Shown piece by piece: positions 1 through 7,971 of a stretch of DNA of 17,698 bases (position 1 is its first letter; each line of letters begins with the position of its first letter). The DNA lies in contig CAMBSS010000089.1 in NCBI GenBank assembly GCA_945870465.1, forward strand, positions 1 through 17,698, written 5' to 3'. Origin of the DNA: Bordetella parapertussis (GTDB taxonomy: Bacteria; Pseudomonadota; Gammaproteobacteria; Burkholderiales; SG8-41). Position numbers and translations under genes: made by a program. Under the pieces are notes generated by a model that saw only the letters and a list, made by a program, of their open reading frames with translations, searched no databases and was not told the origin of the DNA.

Positions 1-84
1 GGTCGGAGTTCCGGACGGTACGGGACCCCGGGACCGCGTCGCGCGCGCATCCGGTGCCACCTAGCGAATCCGGCTTTGTTCATC
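1..84. other. Left-edge sequence upstream of the MaoC gene, nothing assigned
   Basis: This stretch is GC-rich. The reading frame of the following MaoC gene is open through it to the window edge, but it contains no ATG in that frame and the translation does not look like the start of a hydratase. I see no clear Shine-Dalgarno sequence or promoter here. A TTG at 76 is the only other near start codon for the next gene. Confidence 0.4.
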
Positions 85-954
85 ATGGCTATCAGCTACG
101 AGACTTACCAAAAGTTACTGCGCTACGACTTTCCCGCTATCGAGCAGAAGCGCACGGCGAAAGACACTATCCTGTATGCGCTCAGTGTCGGCATGGGGTT
201 GGATCCCATGGATACGCAGCAATTGCGCTACGTCTATGAAAAGGATCTGCTGGCGCTGCCCACGATGATTGCGGTGATTGGCATGCCCTACGGCTGGATC
301 GGAAAATCCGGGATCGGGTTCGGCACCCGCAGCGTGCAAGCCGAACAGTCCATTCTGTTCCATCAGCCGGTACCGGTGGAAGGCGATTTCGTCGGCAAGA
401 CGCGGATCACGTCGGTCGTCGACAAAGGCGCCGGAAAAGGCATGCTGGTAACCGTCGAGCGCACGCTGATCGAGCGCGGTGCGGACAGGCTTATCGCAAC
501 GCTGACCGCGACGAGCTATTGCCGGGGCGACGGCGGGTTCGGCGGACCCAGCGGTCCGGTAAGCGCACCGCATGCAATTCCGGATTCGGCGCCGCAGCAC
601 GTATGCGAGCTCCCCACGTCGCCGCAGACGGCCCTCATGTATCGTCTGCATGGCGACCCCACGCCGCTGCATGCCGACCCGGAGTTTGCGCGGCGCGCAG
701 GGTTTTCGCGGCCGATATTGCACGGTCTGTGCACCATGGGCGTGGCCTGCCACGCTTTGCTCAGGACGCTGTGCGCGTACGACCCGCAAAAGTTGAAGAG
801 TATCGAGTGCCGCTTCATCGCGTCTGTTTATCCCGGTGAAATGCTGCGCACGGAGATGTGGCGCACCGGGCAGGTCGTCTCGTTTCGTTCCCTCGTGCCG
901 GCGCGTGACAATCTCGTGGTGGTGAACAACGGGCGCGCCGAGATTGCCGTGTGA
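85..954 (+). CDS. MaoC-family (R)-specific enoyl-CoA hydratase, hydratase-2 type with two hot-dog domains
   Basis: The 289-residue protein has the two-domain hot-dog layout of eukaryotic MFE-2 hydratase 2 and its bacterial relatives. The N-terminal half (about 1-140, with DTILYALSVGMG and a YEKDLLALPT stretch) is the degenerate substrate-binding domain. The C-terminal half carries the hydratase-2 signature GDPTPLH, with Asp191 and His196 at the catalytic positions, followed by HADPEFARRAGF and PILHGLCTMG. Such enzymes hydrate trans-2-enoyl-CoA, often bulky or branched, to the (R)-3-hydroxyacyl-CoA in the cytoplasm. The usual motif is GDxNPLH; here the Asn is Thr193. I chose ATG 85 because the family begins just before the FPxIEQ segment; TTG 76 is possible and no good ribosome site is visible for either. 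It lies 58 bases upstream of the fused dehydrogenase, which would make its enoyl-CoA substrate. Confidence 0.9.
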   Translation: MAISYETYQKLLRYDFPAIEQKRTAKDTILYALSVGMGLDPMDTQQLRYVYEKDLLALPTMIAVIGMPYGWIGKSGIGFGTRSVQAEQSILFHQPVPVEGDFVGKTRITSVVDKGAGKGMLVTVERTLIERGADRLIATLTATSYCRGDGGFGGPSGPVSAPHAIPDSAPQHVCELPTSPQTALMYRLHGDPTPLHADPEFARRAGFSRPILHGLCTMGVACHALLRTLCAYDPQKLKSIECRFIASVYPGEMLRTEMWRTGQVVSFRSLVPARDNLVVVNNGRAEIAV

Positions 955-1012
955 GTGCGGCCTCGAAGGCGGCGGGAATCCCGCAAATGAGCGGGCGACA
1001 TAAGGGGGGAGC

Positions 1013-3364
1013 ATGACCGAGGTCCAGTCTGTCGCGACTGCAGCAGACGAGCACACCGCGGCGCTGCGCGAGAGCGTTGCCGATTTCGCCGCACGCGGCA
1101 CGAGCCTCAAGCGCGTGCGGGAGCAGCGTGCCCGGGAGCCCGGTTATCAGCGCGATATGTGGTCCGCTTTTGCCAACCTCGGTTGGCTGGGGATACTCGT
1201 GCCGGAGGCGCACGGTGGCCTGGGGCTCGGTGTGCGGGAAGCGGCAGTGGTGGCGCAGGGCCTGGCCGAAGCGCTGGTGCCGGAGCCGTTCAGCGCAGCC
1301 GGCGTTCTCGCAACGGGCGCGATTGCCTATGGAGACAACCCGGCGCTAAAAGCACGCTTGCTGCCCGCCATCGTGTCCGGTTCTCTGCTGCCGGCGCTCG
1401 CGTGGCAGGAAAGTGCGCAGGACATCGATCCGCTCAACGTGCAAACGCAGGTGATGGTAGCTGGCGACGCAACCCTGCTATCCGGGACCAAGCGCTTTCT
1501 GGTCGGCGCAACGGGGGCGGACGGCTTTGTGGTCTCGGCACGCGCCGGTGATGGGTTAGCGCTGTATTGGATTTCGCAGTCAAGCGCCGGACTGGAGTTG
1601 AAGCCGGAGCCCTTGGCCGATGGAACCTTTGGCGCGACGCTCGTGTTGACGCAGGTTCGCGTAAATTCCGACCAGTGTATTGCATCGGTTGGCGTAGCCG
1701 GCGCCGCTCTCACGCGGGCGCTCGATGAAGCAAGCATTGTTGCCGGTGCCGAATTGCTCGGGATTGCGAGCAGGGCGCTCGATATCACGCTGGACTATCT
1801 GCGCACGCGCAAGCAGTTTGGCGCCGCAATCGGCAGTTTCCAGGCACTGCAGCATCGCGCAGTCGATCTCTACGTGCAGAAAGAGCTGGCGTCGGCGGTA
1901 TTGCAGGAGGCGCTGACGCTATGCGCGGGGCCGCACGAACCGGCGGCGCGGGCAGCCGCGGCGAGCAGGGTGAAGGCGCGCTGCGGGGAGGCCGCGTTGC
2001 AGATCACGCGCGAGGCCATCCAGATGCACGGCGCGATGGGTTTCACCGACGAGTGCGATGTCGGGCTCTACGCGAAACGTGCGCTCGTCGTCTCGGCATG
2101 GTTGGGCAATGCGCATCAACATCGGCGCCGCTATGCGCGCGTGGCGCCGCTGACGGTCGAGGACACGCCGCGGCGCGGGACCGTGGTGCCGGCACGGCTG
2201 CAGAATCTGCCGTGCGAGACCGATTGGAATCAACTCTCAGACGAGGACTTCCGTCTGCTGTTGCGCGGGTTCATCGAAGAACACTACCCGGACGAGCTTC
2301 GCTATCTGCCGCGACGCGTGCGCTGGGCGGAGGTCCGGGAATTTAATTTGCGGCTTGCGCGCAGGGGCTGGATTGCGCCCGCCTGGCCGCGGGCGTGGGG
2401 AGGCATGGGATTGTCCCCCGCGAAGCAACTCATCTACGTCGACGAGCTCGAACGCTGGGGTGTCGGCCGCGCGCCTGATCAGGGCGTGCGCCAGTTCGGC
2501 CCGGTGCTCATAGAATACGGGAGCGAGGAACAGAAACGCACCTACCTGCCGAAGATACTGTCGTGCGAGCACGTGTGGTGCCAGGGTTATTCGGAACCGA
2601 ATGCGGGGTCGGACCTCGCCAGCCTGACGACTGCGGCCATGCGGGAGGGCGGCGAGTTCGTCATCAACGGGCGCAAGATCTGGACCTCCCTGGCGACGGA
2701 CTCGACCCACATCTACGTGCTGTGCCGGACCGACACGACGGTGAAGAAGCAGGCGGGAATCAGCTTTCTTATCGTCGATCTCAAGACGCCGGGAATTACC
2801 ATCCGGCCGATCCGCGACATCGCGGGCCACGAGGAATTCTGCGAGGTGTTGTTCGAGGACGTTCGTACGCCGCAAGAGAATCTGGTCGGAGAATTGAACA
2901 AGGGATGGACGGTGGCCAAGACCATGCTTGGCTTTGAGCGGCTCGGCATCGGCAGCCCGAGGCGGCCCATCATCGCATTTAACCGGCTTGCTACGTTCGC
3001 CGCACGCTCGAAGCTCTTCCACGACGCGGGGTTCCTCGAGCGGTTTACCCAATTGCGGCTCGATCTTGCCGATCACGCCACGCTGTACGGGCGCTATGCC
3101 GAGTTGGCAAGACGCGGAGAGAGCCTCGGACCGGATGTTTCGATCCTCAAGATCTGGGGCATGGAGGCGTTTCAGCGCGTCACCGAATTCGCGCTCGAGG
3201 CAGCGGGGGCATCCGGCGCCGCCGGGGGCGCGATCGAAGTCGATGGCGAACAGGTCGATCTGCTCGCGCCATTTTATATGTCGCGACTGATTACAATCGG
3301 CGGAGGCAGCAACGAGATCCAGCGCAACATCGTTGCCAAATACGTGCTGCATTTGCCCGGTTGA
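1013..3364 (+). CDS. Fused two-module acyl-CoA dehydrogenase (FadE34-like architecture)
   Basis: This 783-residue flavoprotein is about twice the normal ACAD length and consists of two complete ACAD-like modules: residues 1 to about 380, a linker of some 24 residues rich in Arg and Pro, then about 404 to 783. The N-module has the cofactor-contact motif LRTRKQFG (263-270) and QMHGAMGF (from 337), but Ala240 at the position of the catalytic Glu of isovaleryl-CoA dehydrogenase. The C-module has QGYSEPNAGSDLASL (from 524), an IWTS motif, and Glu642 in LGFER at that same catalytic position; it lacks the RxQFG and QxHG motifs. The modules should therefore share one FAD site and one active site, as in mycobacterial FadE34 and FadE28-FadE29, which oxidise sterol side-chain CoA esters. 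ATG 1013 follows a strong Shine-Dalgarno run (1002-1010). Both halves have separately encoded paralogs at 6772-9116. The substrate is unknown. Confidence 0.95.
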   Translation: MTEVQSVATAADEHTAALRESVADFAARGTSLKRVREQRAREPGYQRDMWSAFANLGWLGILVPEAHGGLGLGVREAAVVAQGLAEALVPEPFSAAGVLATGAIAYGDNPALKARLLPAIVSGSLLPALAWQESAQDIDPLNVQTQVMVAGDATLLSGTKRFLVGATGADGFVVSARAGDGLALYWISQSSAGLELKPEPLADGTFGATLVLTQVRVNSDQCIASVGVAGAALTRALDEASIVAGAELLGIASRALDITLDYLRTRKQFGAAIGSFQALQHRAVDLYVQKELASAVLQEALTLCAGPHEPAARAAAASRVKARCGEAALQITREAIQMHGAMGFTDECDVGLYAKRALVVSAWLGNAHQHRRRYARVAPLTVEDTPRRGTVVPARLQNLPCETDWNQLSDEDFRLLLRGFIEEHYPDELRYLPRRVRWAEVREFNLRLARRGWIAPAWPRAWGGMGLSPAKQLIYVDELERWGVGRAPDQGVRQFGPVLIEYGSEEQKRTYLPKILSCEHVWCQGYSEPNAGSDLASLTTAAMREGGEFVINGRKIWTSLATDSTHIYVLCRTDTTVKKQAGISFLIVDLKTPGITIRPIRDIAGHEEFCEVLFEDVRTPQENLVGELNKGWTVAKTMLGFERLGIGSPRRPIIAFNRLATFAARSKLFHDAGFLERFTQLRLDLADHATLYGRYAELARRGESLGPDVSILKIWGMEAFQRVTEFALEAAGASGAAGGAIEVDGEQVDLLAPFYMSRLITIGGGSNEIQRNIVAKYVLHLPG

Positions 3365-3381
3365 GGCCGTCGCTGGTCCGC

Positions 3382-3404
3382 GCGCGGTAACCGAAGTTAC
3401 GCGC
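3382..3404 (+). promoter_or_regulatory. Intercistronic hairpin just upstream of the Bug receptor ribosome site
   Basis: GCGC (3382-3385) and GTAAC (3387-3391) pair with GTTAC (3396-3400) and GCGC (3401-3404), giving nine base pairs with one bulged G (3386) and a CGAA tetraloop. It sits 17 bases after the dehydrogenase stop and ends three bases before the AAGGAG Shine-Dalgarno (3408-3413). No T run follows, so an mRNA-stabilising or processing element is more likely than a terminator. Confidence 0.45.
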
Positions 3405-3421
3405 TACAAGGAGTGAGATGC

Positions 3422-4393
3422 ATGACAAAAATGTTCAGCCTGTTGAGTTTGATTTTATTCGCGGTCGTTCCGTACACGGCACTCGCACAATACCCCAACA
3501 AGTCGATTCGCTTGATCGTTCCGTACCCCGCCGGCGCGAGCAGCACCGATATCATGGGGCGTCTTATGGCGGAGCGGTTGAGTGCGGCGTTGGGCCAGAA
3601 CGTGGTGGTCGACAACCGCCCCGGCGGCGGCGGCACCGTGGGTTCCAAAATGGTGGCGAAGTCCGCGCCGGACGGTTACACGCTGCTCATCGGCGTCAAC
3701 GGTCCGCTCGCGATTGGTCCCCACGTGTACGACAACATCGGCTTCGATCCGGTAAAGGACCTCGCGCCTATCAGCATGGTTTCATTTTCGCCGTTCATCC
3801 TCGTCGCGCATCCTTCGCTGGCGGCGGGCAACATGAAGGAACTGATTGCGCTGGCGAAGTCGAAGCCGGGTTCGCTTCATTATGCGTCTGCGGGGATCGG
3901 CAGTACGCCGCACCTCGCGGGCGAGTTGCTGAAGAACCTGGCGGGGATCGAACTCGTCCACGTGCCGTACAAGGGCGGTTCGCCCGCGATGATCGCGCTG
4001 CTGGGGGCCGAGGTACCCATGTATTTCACCGGTGTCACTGCCGCCGGTCAATACGTGCGGACCGGTAAATTGCGCGCGCTGGGCATGGCGGGACTTAAAC
4101 GCTCGGCGCTGATGCCGGAGATTCCGACCATCAGCGAGCAAGGTGTCCGCGAGTTTGACGTGACCGGATGGAATGCCTTGATGGCGCCGGCGCACACGCC
4201 GGGTCCGATCGTGCGCCGTCTTTACGAAGAGACCGCCCGCGTTCTCAACACGCCGGAGACGAAGAACTTCATTCTTGGCACCGGAGCGGAACCGGTAACC
4301 ATGGATCCCGTGCAGTTCGGTGCGTACCTGCGCGCCGAACTCGCCAAGTGGGAAAAGGTCGTGAAACTGGCGGGCGGATTCAGGGCCGAATAG
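3422..4393 (+). CDS. Bug/TctC-family periplasmic substrate-binding protein (receptor 1)
   Basis: The 323-residue protein begins with a Sec signal peptide (MTKMF, a hydrophobic core, then cleavage probably after TALA, before QYPNKS). The mature part has the usual order of Bug motifs: a YPNKSIRLIVPYPAG opening strand, DNRPGGGG, APDGYTLL, a YASAGIGSTPHLAGEL stretch and VPYKGG. These proteins capture small carboxylates or related organic acids in the periplasm and pass them to TctA/TctB membrane subunits or to sensors. ATG 3422 is preferred over GTG 3413 because AAGGAG (3408-3413) lies eight bases ahead of it. It sits between the fused dehydrogenase and an acyl-CoA synthetase on one strand, so it probably delivers the acid that these enzymes degrade. 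No membrane subunit is nearby. The ligand cannot be predicted. Confidence 0.95.
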   Translation: MTKMFSLLSLILFAVVPYTALAQYPNKSIRLIVPYPAGASSTDIMGRLMAERLSAALGQNVVVDNRPGGGGTVGSKMVAKSAPDGYTLLIGVNGPLAIGPHVYDNIGFDPVKDLAPISMVSFSPFILVAHPSLAAGNMKELIALAKSKPGSLHYASAGIGSTPHLAGELLKNLAGIELVHVPYKGGSPAMIALLGAEVPMYFTGVTAAGQYVRTGKLRALGMAGLKRSALMPEIPTISEQGVREFDVTGWNALMAPAHTPGPIVRRLYEETARVLNTPETKNFILGTGAEPVTMDPVQFGAYLRAELAKWEKVVKLAGGFRAE

Positions 4394-4463
4394 GGTTGCA
4401 GCAGTCGTTACGTCGCTGCGCTGAAACCGCCACAAAGCAGATGGGCGAACGGGAGAAAAGACG

Positions 4464-6587
4464 GTGACTACGAAATCCGATTTTCAGCGGCTCTTCAGAC
4501 CACGTGCGGTGGCGATCGTCGGCGCATCAGGCAATGCCGCGCGGATCGGGGGGCAGCCGCTGCGGTCATTGACCCAGTTCGGCTACGCGGGTGGCGTCTA
4601 CCCGGTCAATCCAAAGTACAAGACGCTCAACGACATCGTTTGTTATTCGCGCATCGCCGAGATACCGCGTCCCTGTGATGTCGCGATCATCGCGCTGCCG
4701 GCGCCTCTAGTGCCGGACGCAATCGAGGAATGCGGGGCAGCCGGGATCAGTTTCGCGATTGTCTTCAGCGCAGGTTTTCGCGAGGTCGGCGAAGAGGGTG
4801 CGGCCCTGCAGGATAAGCTCGTGGCCGCGGCGAATCGGAGCGGGGTGCGCGTGATCGGCCCCAACTGCCAGGGAGTCCTGAATTTATTGACGAGGTTTTA
4901 CGGCGGGTTCGGCAGTATCTTTCAAAAAGCGGACCTGCAGGGCGGCCCGCTGGCGATGATCACCCAGAGCGGCGGCTTTGGCACCAGCGTCGTCAAGCTT
5001 GCGCAGTCCGCGGGCCTGGGTTTCAACTACGTCGTCTCCACCGGCAATGAAGCCGATGTCGACGCGCTGGATCTGATCGAGTTTTTTCTCGGGCAGGACG
5101 ACGTCGAAGTTGTCGCCACGTATATGGAAGGCATCAGGGACGGACGGCGCCTGCTCGCCCTCGGCGAGCGCGCGCTTGATCTGGGCAAGCCGATCCTCGT
5201 CTGGAAGGTCGGCAATTCCGGCAGTGGCAGGCGAGCGGCGCTTTCCCACACGGCGAACCTGACTTCGGGCGCCGAACTGTACCGGGCCGTGTTCCAGCAG
5301 GGCGGATTTATCGAAGTCAGGGACGTCGACGATTTGATGGACACGGCGCGCGCCTTGCTTTCACGCCGGTTGCCCCGCGGCCGCAATGTCGCGGTGGTGA
5401 CAAACTCGGGCGGGGCCGGCGTGCTGCTCGCCGATCGCTGCGAAGAGCGCGGACTGCACCTGCCTGCACTGGCGGAAAGTGCAATACCCGAGCTGCGGGA
5501 GCTTATCCCCGACTATGGGTCGCTTGCCAACCCGGTCGACGTCACGGCCCAGGTTTCCAGCGATCCGCTGCGCATGAACCGCGTGGTTTCCGTGCTGCTC
5601 GGCGATCCCGGCGTCGACCAGATTATTATCAGCAGGGGAAGTGTCGTCGGGAAACCCGGACTCGCGTGGGCGCAGGAATTCGTCAAAGTCGCGCAAGGCA
5701 CGGACAAGCCGATCCTGGTACACATGTCGCCCGATCAAGCGGAAGAAACCGTGCAGGTTCTCGACCGCCACCGGCTTCCCTGGTACGCGACACCGGGCCG
5801 GGCCGTCACGGGCGCAGCGGCGCTGTATGAATTCGCCGTGAAGAAAAAACGTCGCACCATGCGGGTGCAGCGCACTTTACCCCGTCACGAGATCGCGTGG
5901 CCGCCCGGAGCAGGGCCGTTGGGCGAGCACATGTCCAAGCGTGCTTTGGCAGTTTATGGAATTCCCGCGGTCCGGGAAACGCTGCTGTCGCTCGATGCGA
6001 TCGACGGACTGGCGAGTTCGCCGCTGCCTTTTCCGCTTGCCGTGAAAGTCGAATCGGCGGACATCCCGCACAAGACGGAGGCCGGCGCGGTGCGGCTCGG
6101 CATCAACGATCTCGCGCAGCTCAAGGAGGCTGCATCCGCAATTGTGGCATCGGCACGTGCGCATCATCCCGCAGCGCGCATCGATGGCGTGCTGGTGCAG
6201 GAGATGGCGACTGGCGTTGAGATGATCCTTGGGCTCGTCAATGATCCCTATTTCGGCCCGGTCGTCGCGCTCGGGCTCGGCGGTATTTTTACCGAGATAC
6301 TGAGGGACGTCACGCATCGTTGCGCTCCGGTCGACGTGCCGACCGCGCACGCCATGATCGGGGAACTCAAGGGCAGGGCGATACTCGATGGTGTGCGCGG
6401 CGGTCCTGCGTCGGATATCGATGCATTGGCCGACACGGTGTCCCGGTTGTCTCTGCTGGCCGCCGACCATGCGGATCGAATTGCGGAAATCGACATCAAT
6501 CCGCTGTTCGTACGCGCGGCGGGGAAAGGTGTCGCGGCCGCCGACGCGCTGGTCGTTTTGCGCAATGCGCACACTGCGGTTTCTTGA
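4464..6587 (+). CDS. NDP-forming acyl-CoA synthetase (fused alpha-beta, Acd/succinyl-CoA ligase-like)
   Basis: This 707-residue cytoplasmic enzyme would activate a carboxylic acid to its CoA thioester with formation of NDP and phosphate. An N-terminal CoA-binding Rossmann domain (IVGASGNAARIGG near residue 20) is followed by the ligase-CoA domains, with the phosphorylated His262 in LSHTANLTSG, and by a C-terminal ATP-grasp domain from about 470, including DIPHKTEAGAV with His536 and EIDINPLFV near the end. The order alpha-then-beta in one chain and the length match the family. Translation starts at GTG 4464, with GGGAG at 4451-4455. The gene follows receptor 1 after 70 bases and probably closes the first operon. 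The partial gene at the right edge of the window is a close paralog. The substrate is not evident; aromatic or branched acids are known for the family. Confidence 0.93.
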   Translation: MTTKSDFQRLFRPRAVAIVGASGNAARIGGQPLRSLTQFGYAGGVYPVNPKYKTLNDIVCYSRIAEIPRPCDVAIIALPAPLVPDAIEECGAAGISFAIVFSAGFREVGEEGAALQDKLVAAANRSGVRVIGPNCQGVLNLLTRFYGGFGSIFQKADLQGGPLAMITQSGGFGTSVVKLAQSAGLGFNYVVSTGNEADVDALDLIEFFLGQDDVEVVATYMEGIRDGRRLLALGERALDLGKPILVWKVGNSGSGRRAALSHTANLTSGAELYRAVFQQGGFIEVRDVDDLMDTARALLSRRLPRGRNVAVVTNSGGAGVLLADRCEERGLHLPALAESAIPELRELIPDYGSLANPVDVTAQVSSDPLRMNRVVSVLLGDPGVDQIIISRGSVVGKPGLAWAQEFVKVAQGTDKPILVHMSPDQAEETVQVLDRHRLPWYATPGRAVTGAAALYEFAVKKKRRTMRVQRTLPRHEIAWPPGAGPLGEHMSKRALAVYGIPAVRETLLSLDAIDGLASSPLPFPLAVKVESADIPHKTEAGAVRLGINDLAQLKEAASAIVASARAHHPAARIDGVLVQEMATGVEMILGLVNDPYFGPVVALGLGGIFTEILRDVTHRCAPVDVPTAHAMIGELKGRAILDGVRGGPASDIDALADTVSRLSLLAADHADRIAEIDINPLFVRAAGKGVAAADALVVLRNAHTAVS

Positions 6588-6590
6588 TGG

Positions 6591-6617
6591 CTCGCTTGCG
6601 ATCGCGCGCAGCGCGAG
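6591..6617 (+). terminator. Hairpin after the acyl-CoA synthetase gene, weak terminator candidate
   Basis: CTCGC (6591-6595) pairs with GCGAG (6613-6617) and TGCG (6597-6600) with CGCA (6607-6610), around an ATCGCG loop with a small internal bulge. It begins four bases after the stop codon. There is no following T run, so it may be a Rho-dependent end or a 3'-end stabiliser rather than an intrinsic terminator. Confidence 0.35.
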
Positions 6618-6631
6618 TGATGAATAAGCGA

Positions 6632-6640
6632 TGCTATGAT
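6632..6640 (+). promoter_or_regulatory. Possible extended -10 promoter element
   Basis: TGCTATGAT matches the extended -10 form (TG, one base, then a hexamer one mismatch from TATAAT). It lies in the largest gap of the left half, after the hairpin at 6591-6617 and before the split dehydrogenase operon. I see no convincing -35 box at the right spacing. Its place in otherwise GC-rich DNA is the main support. Confidence 0.3.
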
Positions 6641-6739
6641 CGTGACTCCGGCTGATGCAACGAAGAGTGAAAAAGTCTGGCGAGGCGGCAGTGCTGCCAT
6701 GACGTCGTAAGAACGCGCGGAGAATAAGGGGGGGCGTTA

Positions 6740-6775
6740 ATGATGTGTCGTGTGATGCAGGGGGTTGGAAAATGA
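6740..6775 (+). CDS. Possible 11-codon leader ORF overlapping the dehydrogenase start
   Basis: A strong purine-rich ribosome site (AAGGGGGGG, 6726-6734) precedes ATG 6740, which opens a short frame (MMCRVMQGVGK). The frame stops at TGA 6773-6775, overlapping the ATG 6772 of the next gene as ATGA. This arrangement is typical of translational coupling. It could equally be chance, with the ribosome site serving the in-frame GTG 6745 of the dehydrogenase. No homology can be judged for so short a peptide. Confidence 0.25.
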   Translation: MMCRVMQGVGK

Positions 6776-7971
6776 GCAACAAAGCAGATATGACCGAAGG
6801 CAGTTTGGCGAGCACCAGCGAGGCCAGGGAGCGGCTCGACATGCTGCGCGACAGCGCGAATAAATATGCCTCGCGTGACATCCATATTAAACGTGCCCGG
6901 CAGCTTCGCGGCACTAACCCGGGCTACGACCGTAATGTATGGGGGGAAATGGCCGAACTTGGCTGGTTGGGGGCGATGCTGCCGGAACGTTTTGGCGGCA
7001 TGGGCCTGGGCTGCGCGGAAATGGCCGTCGTCGCCGAAGCTTTGGGCCGCTCGCTTTTTCCAGAGCCTTTGGTAAGCGGTGCGGTGCTCGCCGGCGGGGC
7101 CCTGCAATACGGTGACAACGACGCGCTAAGTGCCGAGTTGCTGCCGGCCATCGCCAGCGGCCAGACGATTCCTGCTCTGGCGTGGCGTGAAGAAGGTCAT
7201 ATTGGCGATCTGCTCGCGGTCGAAACCCGTGCCGATGAGGCCGCGAACGGCGTGAAGATCTCCGGGTTCAAGCATCTGGTGATCGGCGGTGCAGCGGCCG
7301 ACGGTTTCATCGTGACGGCGCGCGGCCGCGAGGGCATCGGTCTTTACTGGGTGCCGTCCGCCAAGGTGGCATCCGGCGTGTCGGTGATTGAACTGGCCGA
7401 CGGCAGGCTGGCCGCCGAACTGAAACTTGCGGGCGTCGAGGTTCCGGCCAGCCATCGGATTGCCGGACCGGGGGCGGCCGAAGCCGCGCTTGTGCGCGCC
7501 TACGACGACGCGCTGATCGCGACTGCCGCGGAACTGCTGGGCGTGCTGTCGCGGGCATTCGAGATCACGCTCGATTACCTGCGAACGCGCTCGCAGTTCG
7601 GCAAGCTGATCGGAAGTTTCCAGGCGTTGCAGCACCGCGCGGTCGATCTTTATATCGAACAGAGAATGTGCCGCCATGCGCTGGACGACGTCATCGCGGC
7701 CGCTGCGGCGCCGGGCGTGAGCGCCAATGAAAGGGGCGCGCTGGCAAGCCGCATCAAAGCACGGTGCTCCGAGGCGAGCCTGCACATCACGCGGGAAGCG
7801 ATCCAGATGCACGGCGCGATAGGGTTCTCCGACGAATGCGATATCGGCATGTTCCTCAAACGCGCCATCACGCTGTCCGCGTGGTTGGGCGGCGCGGAGG
7901 TTCACCGCCGCCGCTATGCGAGACTGGCGCCGCATGACGCTGCACTGCAAGACCCGACGGGTGGCCGATAA
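6772..7971 (+). CDS. Acyl-CoA dehydrogenase, non-catalytic-type subunit of a two-subunit enzyme (FadE28-like)
   Basis: The 399-residue protein aligns along its length with the N-module of the fused dehydrogenase (GYDRNVWGEMAELGWLG, then YLRTRSQFGKLIGSFQALQHRAVDLY, then QMHGAIGFSDECDIG). It keeps the Arg/QFG and QMHG cofactor motifs, but has Ala247 where isovaleryl-CoA dehydrogenase has its catalytic Glu, and the C-terminal helix ends in AWLGGAEVHRRRYARLAP without the alternative YEGT glutamate. It should be the cofactor-completing partner of the next gene, whose ATG overlaps its stop codon (TAATG at 7969-7973). ATG 6772 has AGGGGG (6759-6764) at good spacing. GTG 6745 is an upstream alternative with a strong site at 6726-6734, and an internal ATG at 6790 begins MTE like the fused protein. 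Confidence 0.93.
   Translation: MSNKADMTEGSLASTSEARERLDMLRDSANKYASRDIHIKRARQLRGTNPGYDRNVWGEMAELGWLGAMLPERFGGMGLGCAEMAVVAEALGRSLFPEPLVSGAVLAGGALQYGDNDALSAELLPAIASGQTIPALAWREEGHIGDLLAVETRADEAANGVKISGFKHLVIGGAAADGFIVTARGREGIGLYWVPSAKVASGVSVIELADGRLAAELKLAGVEVPASHRIAGPGAAEAALVRAYDDALIATAAELLGVLSRAFEITLDYLRTRSQFGKLIGSFQALQHRAVDLYIEQRMCRHALDDVIAAAAAPGVSANERGALASRIKARCSEASLHITREAIQMHGAIGFSDECDIGMFLKRAITLSAWLGGAEVHRRRYARLAPHDAALQDPTGGR

Noticed and set aside
2237..3352. Antisense frame of about 371 codons opposite the C-module of the fused dehydrogenase
   Set aside because: Its composition is Arg/His/Ala-rich with no recognisable domain, and the sense strand has clear family motifs throughout.
1013..3364. 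Possibility that the 783-codon gene is an assembly or frameshift artefact joining two genes
   Set aside because: The frame is continuous through a plausible linker, both modules are intact with their motifs, and fused proteins of this design (FadE34) are known.
4398..4419. GCAGC/GCTGC inverted repeat between receptor 1 and the synthetase
   Set aside because: The stem is only five pairs with a 12-base loop and no T run, so it is not distinguishable from chance in this composition.
5877..6914. Antisense frame of about 345 codons spanning the synthetase end and the following gap
   Set aside because: There is no domain pattern or ribosome site, and it overlaps the conserved ATP-grasp domain on the plus strand.
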